Part shown: piece by piece, positions 23,702 through 28,090 of the stretch
Numbering within the stretch: the stretch's first letter is position 1
Layout: every line of letters begins with the position of its first letter
Assembly (NCBI RefSeq): GCF_000003605.2
Contig: NW_003140323.1
Span: 1 to 28,090, forward strand
Reading direction: 5' to 3'
From: Saccoglossus kowalevskii
Taxonomy: Eukaryota; Hemichordata; Enteropneusta; Harrimaniidae
Length of the DNA stretch: 28,090 nucleotides
Position numbers and translations under genes: made by a program
The notes under the pieces: model-generated
Database searches by the model: none
The model's input: the letters and a program-made list of their open reading frames with translations, nothing else
What the model was told of the DNA's origin: nothing

Positions 23702-23713
23702 TGACGTCACGTG
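23702..23713. promoter_or_regulatory. Overlapping CRE and E-box
   Basis: TGACGTCACGTG joins a full CRE (23702-23709) to a CACGTG E-box (23708-23713) sharing CA. Such composites can bind bZIP and bHLH-zip factors. It sits 64 bases after the 42-bp duplication. Confidence 0.35.
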
Positions 23714-25667
23714 ATTCTGGCACACAAGGTGCAAAGCGATATCTGTTTCACAATTTATGAAATAAGCAATGTACTAAATTACTACACACGCACCTTGTTT
23801 TGTCTTCTGATGGCAGCTTGTGTCTACGACTGTCTGTGTTCATTTAGCATAGTCCTTCAAATACTCCCTATTCTGTATCTGTATTAATATCCCATAATAT
23901 TTTTTCCCACTGACTGTGTCACAGTCTACTTGAACACCGTATGTGCGGAATATGAATATCTTGATTATGTTTTTCACCTGCAGTGAGCAAAAAAGAAACA
24001 GCCAACTTCCGAATTATCATCGCTACGCATAACAATCGCGAATACACTTCTCATCTAGTTGCTATTTCCATTGCAGACAGATTTGACATTTATTCCTTTT
24101 TGTATCATAGGGTGTCTCGCGTATGTTGATAACACGTTTAGCATTCAAGGGATTTGGCGTATCATTTGACAATTGCCAGTTAACTATGAAATGTGTGCTA
24201 TCGCACGTTAATAAAACAAACTCGTGGCAGGTGTTTTTTTGACCGATTTACTGTTGGAAATATTTAATATATGTCATATCTACAGCTGTAGTTTTATCTA
24301 AGTTCTCCCACACAAAGAGTGTACAACAAACATAGATTCATAAATGATATATCACTGACGATCACTTAGCGTGAGCTAGACGACACCCACGCTATTTGTA
24401 TACAACTCTTTAACCTTCGGTGAATATTGGTTTTGTTAGCACACAACTTAACAAGTAGGTTATTGTCATAACGTACTCTGCTAATTGGTGATCATATAAT
24501 GCCAAGTCAGAAAATAAATATGGATTCGGTCTATGCGCCGGGGCAGATGCTCGACTATTGTGGATTACATATGCACCTAATTGTGTGATGTGATCTGATT
24601 GGTCTAATATTTGTCATATAAATATGTTAATTGCAATATGTATGTCTAACAATTTGTCTACCATTGAAGTTCACGATACAAATTAGGAGACAAGTTTGTT
24701 ACATGCCGGTCAGATATGCTCAAATGCAGAAGACGTTTTTTTTAGCTTTTTTTTTCATTCAGACGTGGGTTTGAAACAAATACCGGTCGATGATCGTATT
24801 GGGTAAAATGGAAAAACACAGCAGGCAAATAATCGGGTACTTCTGATCATACAATCCCGGCACGTACTGCTCAGTAAACTGGCACTATATCGACGACTTG
24901 TCAATTTCATTATCACAGAAATGATTCCTAAGATGTTTCTCGCGTTGTGTATTGAGTTTTGGTTTTCTGGTGGCTTGTTTTGCGCACTGTTTGCGTTAAC
25001 ACGACAATAACGTTGGCGTCAATGATGCTTAGTGTCTCGACCGAACAGTGCAGACAGTAGTCAATTAATAACAAGCGTCTTGTGCTTTATATCAGGAAGG
25101 TACATTTACATATAAAGTATTGACATTCTAATTGATTGTCTGAAAGTCATCACTAGTGTTTGTTTGCAGACAGATTTCACGCTACACATCTACAGTTTAC
25201 GATCTTATGAAATCATTATTTACAACTTTTTTACATGTTATAGTCATGTTATAGGCGGTACTAAGGCAAGATACACATACCCTTTATCGTGTATCATTGC
25301 GCGTCTTTCGGTCGGCGTCTATCACGGGGATCCAATATCGAATGTTTGATGAAAGAGTATTGACATTTAATTTCGATGGAATAGAATTCAAATTGGATGT
25401 GATACTGATGGCCATACTGAAATAAAAAGCTCATTCCGGCTATTGCATCCTTGATTCCAATCAAGTAATGCATAAATAGATCACTTAGATTGCCCATTTA
25501 CAAGCATCGAACAGATGGGTCAGTACTGCGAGAATCTCTAATCAACTGTCAGACTGTTAGTAAAACCTCTTCAGTGTAGTGAGGCGGAATGAAACGTCAC
25601 AAAGTAATTTACATTAATTTGTTATTTATTTGATACATAAAACCCGGACACAAATGGAATAGAAAAA
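23714..25667. other. No gene seen
   Basis: AT-rich sequence with moderate CpG and only short ORFs in both directions. T-runs occur near 24234 and 24738-24755. I recognised no repeat or gene here. Confidence 0.5.
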
Positions 25668-25722
25668 TGACGCCAGCAAATGACGTACATATTGACGTCA
25701 TCCGTACTGACATATATATAAA
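25668..25722 (+). promoter_or_regulatory. Candidate core promoter: TGACG cluster plus TATA box
   Basis: Three TGACG sites (25668, 25681 and the full CRE TGACGTCA at 25693-25700) are followed 13 bases later by tatatataaa (25713-25722). A TATA box would place a start near 25740-25745. A small ORF of 32 codons (25746-25844) begins almost exactly there, leaving almost no leader and having no recognisable product, so I do not call it a gene. The motif spacing is promoter-like, but short AT-rich TATA matches are frequent in this DNA. Confidence 0.35.
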
Positions 25723-26034
25723 CTACACGCGGATTCCTCAATATAATGCTGATGGTGCTCAGACTAACTGATCATCATTGTTTTGTGCCACACATAAAGC
25801 TGCAAATGATAGTTAGCATTGATATGTACGACAAACCTATTTAAAATAACGTTTAAACATTCTATTAAAGATTGACGAATGTGGGGGCTGCTGTACTTCG
25901 AGTTAAAGATTATACCCTCTCTCGAGATATACGTTTTTGGCCTGACCACTCTCACTTTTGGTCCGACTAAAAGATTACAGCGAAATACATATTTTAGAAA
26001 CATCACCCAATTTTGTAAAACCACGCCCAAATTA

Positions 26035-26232
26035 TAACTCAAAGTTCAATTAACAGTTAATCGAACTTCGAGTTACAGGCAACATAAATTTCTTTTATTG
26101 TCTAACGTCCGCATCTAATAACTCCATCTTTAATTTACCGCTAATCTAACTTCGGGTTACTTGCAATATATTTTTTGTCCAACATTCACACTCAGTAACT
26201 CGAACTTTAACAGTTAACCGAATACCGAGTTA
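26035..26232. repeat. Array of three diverged palindromic repeats
   Basis: Palindromic blocks opening with TAACTC and closing with GAGTTA, or GGGTTA in the middle copy, occur at 26035-26075 (41 bp), 26119-26159 (41 bp) and 26196-26232 (37 bp), at spacings of 84 and 77 bases. The intervening segments also match one another loosely (attgtctaacgtccgcatct, tttgtccaacattcacactc, ctgttcaaacatccacataa), so the whole unit of about 80 bases is repeated. In copy one, 18 of 20 arm positions pair around one base; the two A-C mismatches become G-U pairs on a minus-strand transcript. A related phrase, cttcgagttaaagatta, occurs upstream at about 25897. Confidence 0.75.
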
Positions 26233-26956
26233 CCTAGGTTGTTGATGGTTACTGTTCAAACATCCACATAAAGTAATTATTTTTTGATTATGCCAACCAG
26301 TTATTACTAGGTATGGCTTAACTTTGCGTTGGTGTTTTAAATGCCATAACCATCACGTGACCGTGATTAGGACGTCTTAGCAGGGTGCAGCGTTGTACAA
26401 AATTATCATTTGCGTGATGACGCTTTTAGAATAGTCAACTCATTCGAAGTGACATGTATCTACACATGCAGAGAAAAAGAAAACATAGTTGTTTTCCATA
26501 AACTACTTTACTACTGCGACAATAAATGAGATACTATAAACACACTACTATTCAACAAACTGTTCAATTTAATCGTGTCTAAGCAACAAGTGGTACCATA
26601 AAATTTATAGAAATTCCTTCACACAGGTAAGGAGCCGTTCGACAGACGACTACTGATGTATCGGGGACTGTATAATGTAGTCTTAGTTATGATGATCGAA
26701 TTGCAAAATCAAATATAATATTATAAAGTCTCAATATTGTTAAATACGAGTACAATATTAGGTGACACTGTGAGAGTGTTCCATTGTTTCGTTTCGGTAC
26801 TTAGAAAACTGAAGTCCACACATTGTTTTCAATAATCAGATAAATATCACAATTAAATCAATATTCATGGTCGTTAAATCGAATGTTTATTAAAAAACTG
26901 ACAAATAACAAAACATGACTAATACATTCCGTACATACTTTGATCGAAGCCTTTCA

Positions 26957-27184
26957 ATATACCTAGGGCTTACAAATATACCTAGGGCTTACAAATATAC
27001 CTAGGGCTTACAAATATACCTAGGGCTTACAAATATACCTAGGGCTTACAAATATACCTAGGGATTACAAATATACCTAGGGCTTACAAATATACCTAGG
27101 GCTTACAAATATACCTAGGGCTTACAAATATACCTAGGGCTTACAAATATACCTAGGGCTTACAAATATACCTAGGGCTTACAA
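26957..27184. repeat. 19-bp tandem repeat, 12 copies
   Basis: Twelve consecutive copies of atatacctagggcttacaa run from 26957 to 27184, and the only variant base is A for C at 27064. Each unit contains the palindrome CCTAGG. The near-identity indicates very recent amplification or homogenisation. It has no coding meaning, and copy number may be misjudged in assembly. Confidence 0.97.
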
Positions 27185-27187
27185 ATA

Positions 27188-28090
27188 ATGTTGTTAAGTT
27201 GACGCGAAGATGTTCGCTACTGATCTAAGTCATTTAGTGTTCGTGTACGTGGTGAAATGCGATACAAAATGAATTAGTGAAGTAATGACCTTGTCCCAAT
27301 TATGTTTTATCAGATGCCCTTTAGTCTTAAGCTCATTACCGGCGACCATGCTCATCGTGTTTGCGTGACACGGCCAATTAATTGAGAACATGCCCAATTG
27401 AATGTTTGTGAACGCTTAATTAAAACCATTTCAAAATATTTCTTCATCATTGGAAAACGGGAAACGTTATTATCTGTTAAACAATATAAAAAGATTTGTA
27501 TATCTGGTTCAAATCATCAACTAGTAGTATCTTGTAGATTCCATACAGCAGCAAGGGTACCTCATTATTGAGGTGACGGAGTGCAGCGGTGGTGTTACGT
27601 TGTGTATTCCTTTGATTAGTCTAAACATAACAAAACAGCGAAGGCTTTCAACTCCCCATTGTTATTAAATAGTGTGCACTAAGCCTATTATATTTTGTTT
27701 CGCGTAAGGGTTTAAGTGCGGGGTTTTAATTTTTTTAGCTGATGTGTAAGGGATGTAGGTGAGGGATGGAAGGTGTTCGTGAGGGAATAATGTAAGGAAC
27801 AAACAGACGAAGAAGCGAATGAAAGAGAGAATGGGTAAAGGAAGGATTAAATAAAAGAAATTCATTATATTTTAACTTGCTCCGAGTCCGATTTATAATA
27901 AGGGGTTAGTTAACAGTTTAAAAATCGGCCAGTTACTCCATTTAAAGCAATTGCCAAATAGAATGGTTAGATTGGCAATGTTTGGACTTTGCACACATTT
28001 GTTTCACCATCCGGGATAAACAAGGTCATCAAGCTATGATATGTATTATGGAATTACTTTAGGGTCTACTTTAAGGTTTATGACGTAATA
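27188..28090. other. No gene seen; purine-rich tract
   Basis: The stretch 27747-27860 is about 80 percent purine on the plus strand (ggtgagggatggaag, gaatgaaagagagaatgggt and similar). A reverse-strand ORF over it (27665-27865) reflects this bias and does not look like a protein. The remainder is AT-rich with no recognised element. Confidence 0.5.

Noticed and set aside
25746-25844. 32-codon ORF after the TATA box
   Set aside because: Too short, no recognisable product, and the start codon coincides with the predicted transcription start.
25764-26042. Reverse-strand 92-residue ORF next to the palindromic array
   Set aside because: No known domain; it ends in the repeat region and is probably incidental.
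26035-26232. CRISPR array (palindromic repeats with spacers)
   Set aside because: Spacers are similar to each other, repeats are diverged, no cas genes are present and the DNA is eukaryotic.
26957-27184. Telomeric repeat
   Set aside because: The 19-bp unit contains ctaggg but not tandem TTAGGG; it is an interstitial minisatellite.
27495-27530. GGTTCAAATC, a tRNA B-box-like string near 27507
   Set aside because: No A-box or acceptor-stem pairing at the required distance upstream.

Overview
This is a eukaryotic window, most likely from the nuclear genome of a marine or freshwater invertebrate; a mollusc or other lophotrochozoan is my best but weak guess. It is AT-rich and has no operon structure or dense reading frames. 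It carries minisatellites, a diverged dispersed repeat with a CCGT microsatellite and terminal hairpin of a style I associate with aquatic invertebrates, and a decayed reverse transcriptase. CpG is unevenly distributed: some blocks are dense, others strongly depleted, as in the mosaic methylated genomes of many invertebrates. I found no intact protein-coding gene, no convincing exon and no tRNA, rRNA or snRNA gene.

Layout. 1-887: a 24-bp minisatellite of about 37 units that runs off the left edge. 888-6060: unannotatable intergenic or intronic DNA with two strong palindromes (1238-1268, 3287-3302). 6061-9660: a block that is largely CpG-poor with homopolymer runs, holding a retroelement reverse-transcriptase pseudogene (7594-8198). 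9661-17730: no gene seen; a hairpin beside a T-run, a 30-bp tandem duplication and an inverted repeat. 17731-18650: a second CpG-poor AT-rich block. 18740-19151: the best regulatory candidate, with two near-consensus RFX X-boxes and a YY1-like site. 20326-about 21070: a structured repeat with terminal hairpin, (CCGT)5 and internal tandem copies, possibly a non-autonomous Helitron-like element. 21072-25660: no gene; CRE-type half-sites, a 42-bp duplication and a CRE/E-box composite. 25668-25722: a TGACG cluster next to a TATA box. 26035-26232: three diverged copies of a repeat built around a 37-41 bp palindrome. 26957-27184: twelve nearly identical 19-bp units containing CCTAGG. 27188-28090: no gene, with a purine-rich tract.

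No genes work together here. The content is repeats, one dead retroelement and candidate cis-regulatory DNA that may belong to a gene outside the window. The strongest leads are the X-box pair, the palindromic array near 26.1 kb, the hairpin-ended repeat near 20.3-21.1 kb and the 31-bp palindrome near 1.25 kb. I did not find a clearly new biological system. All motif calls were made by eye, without database searches.
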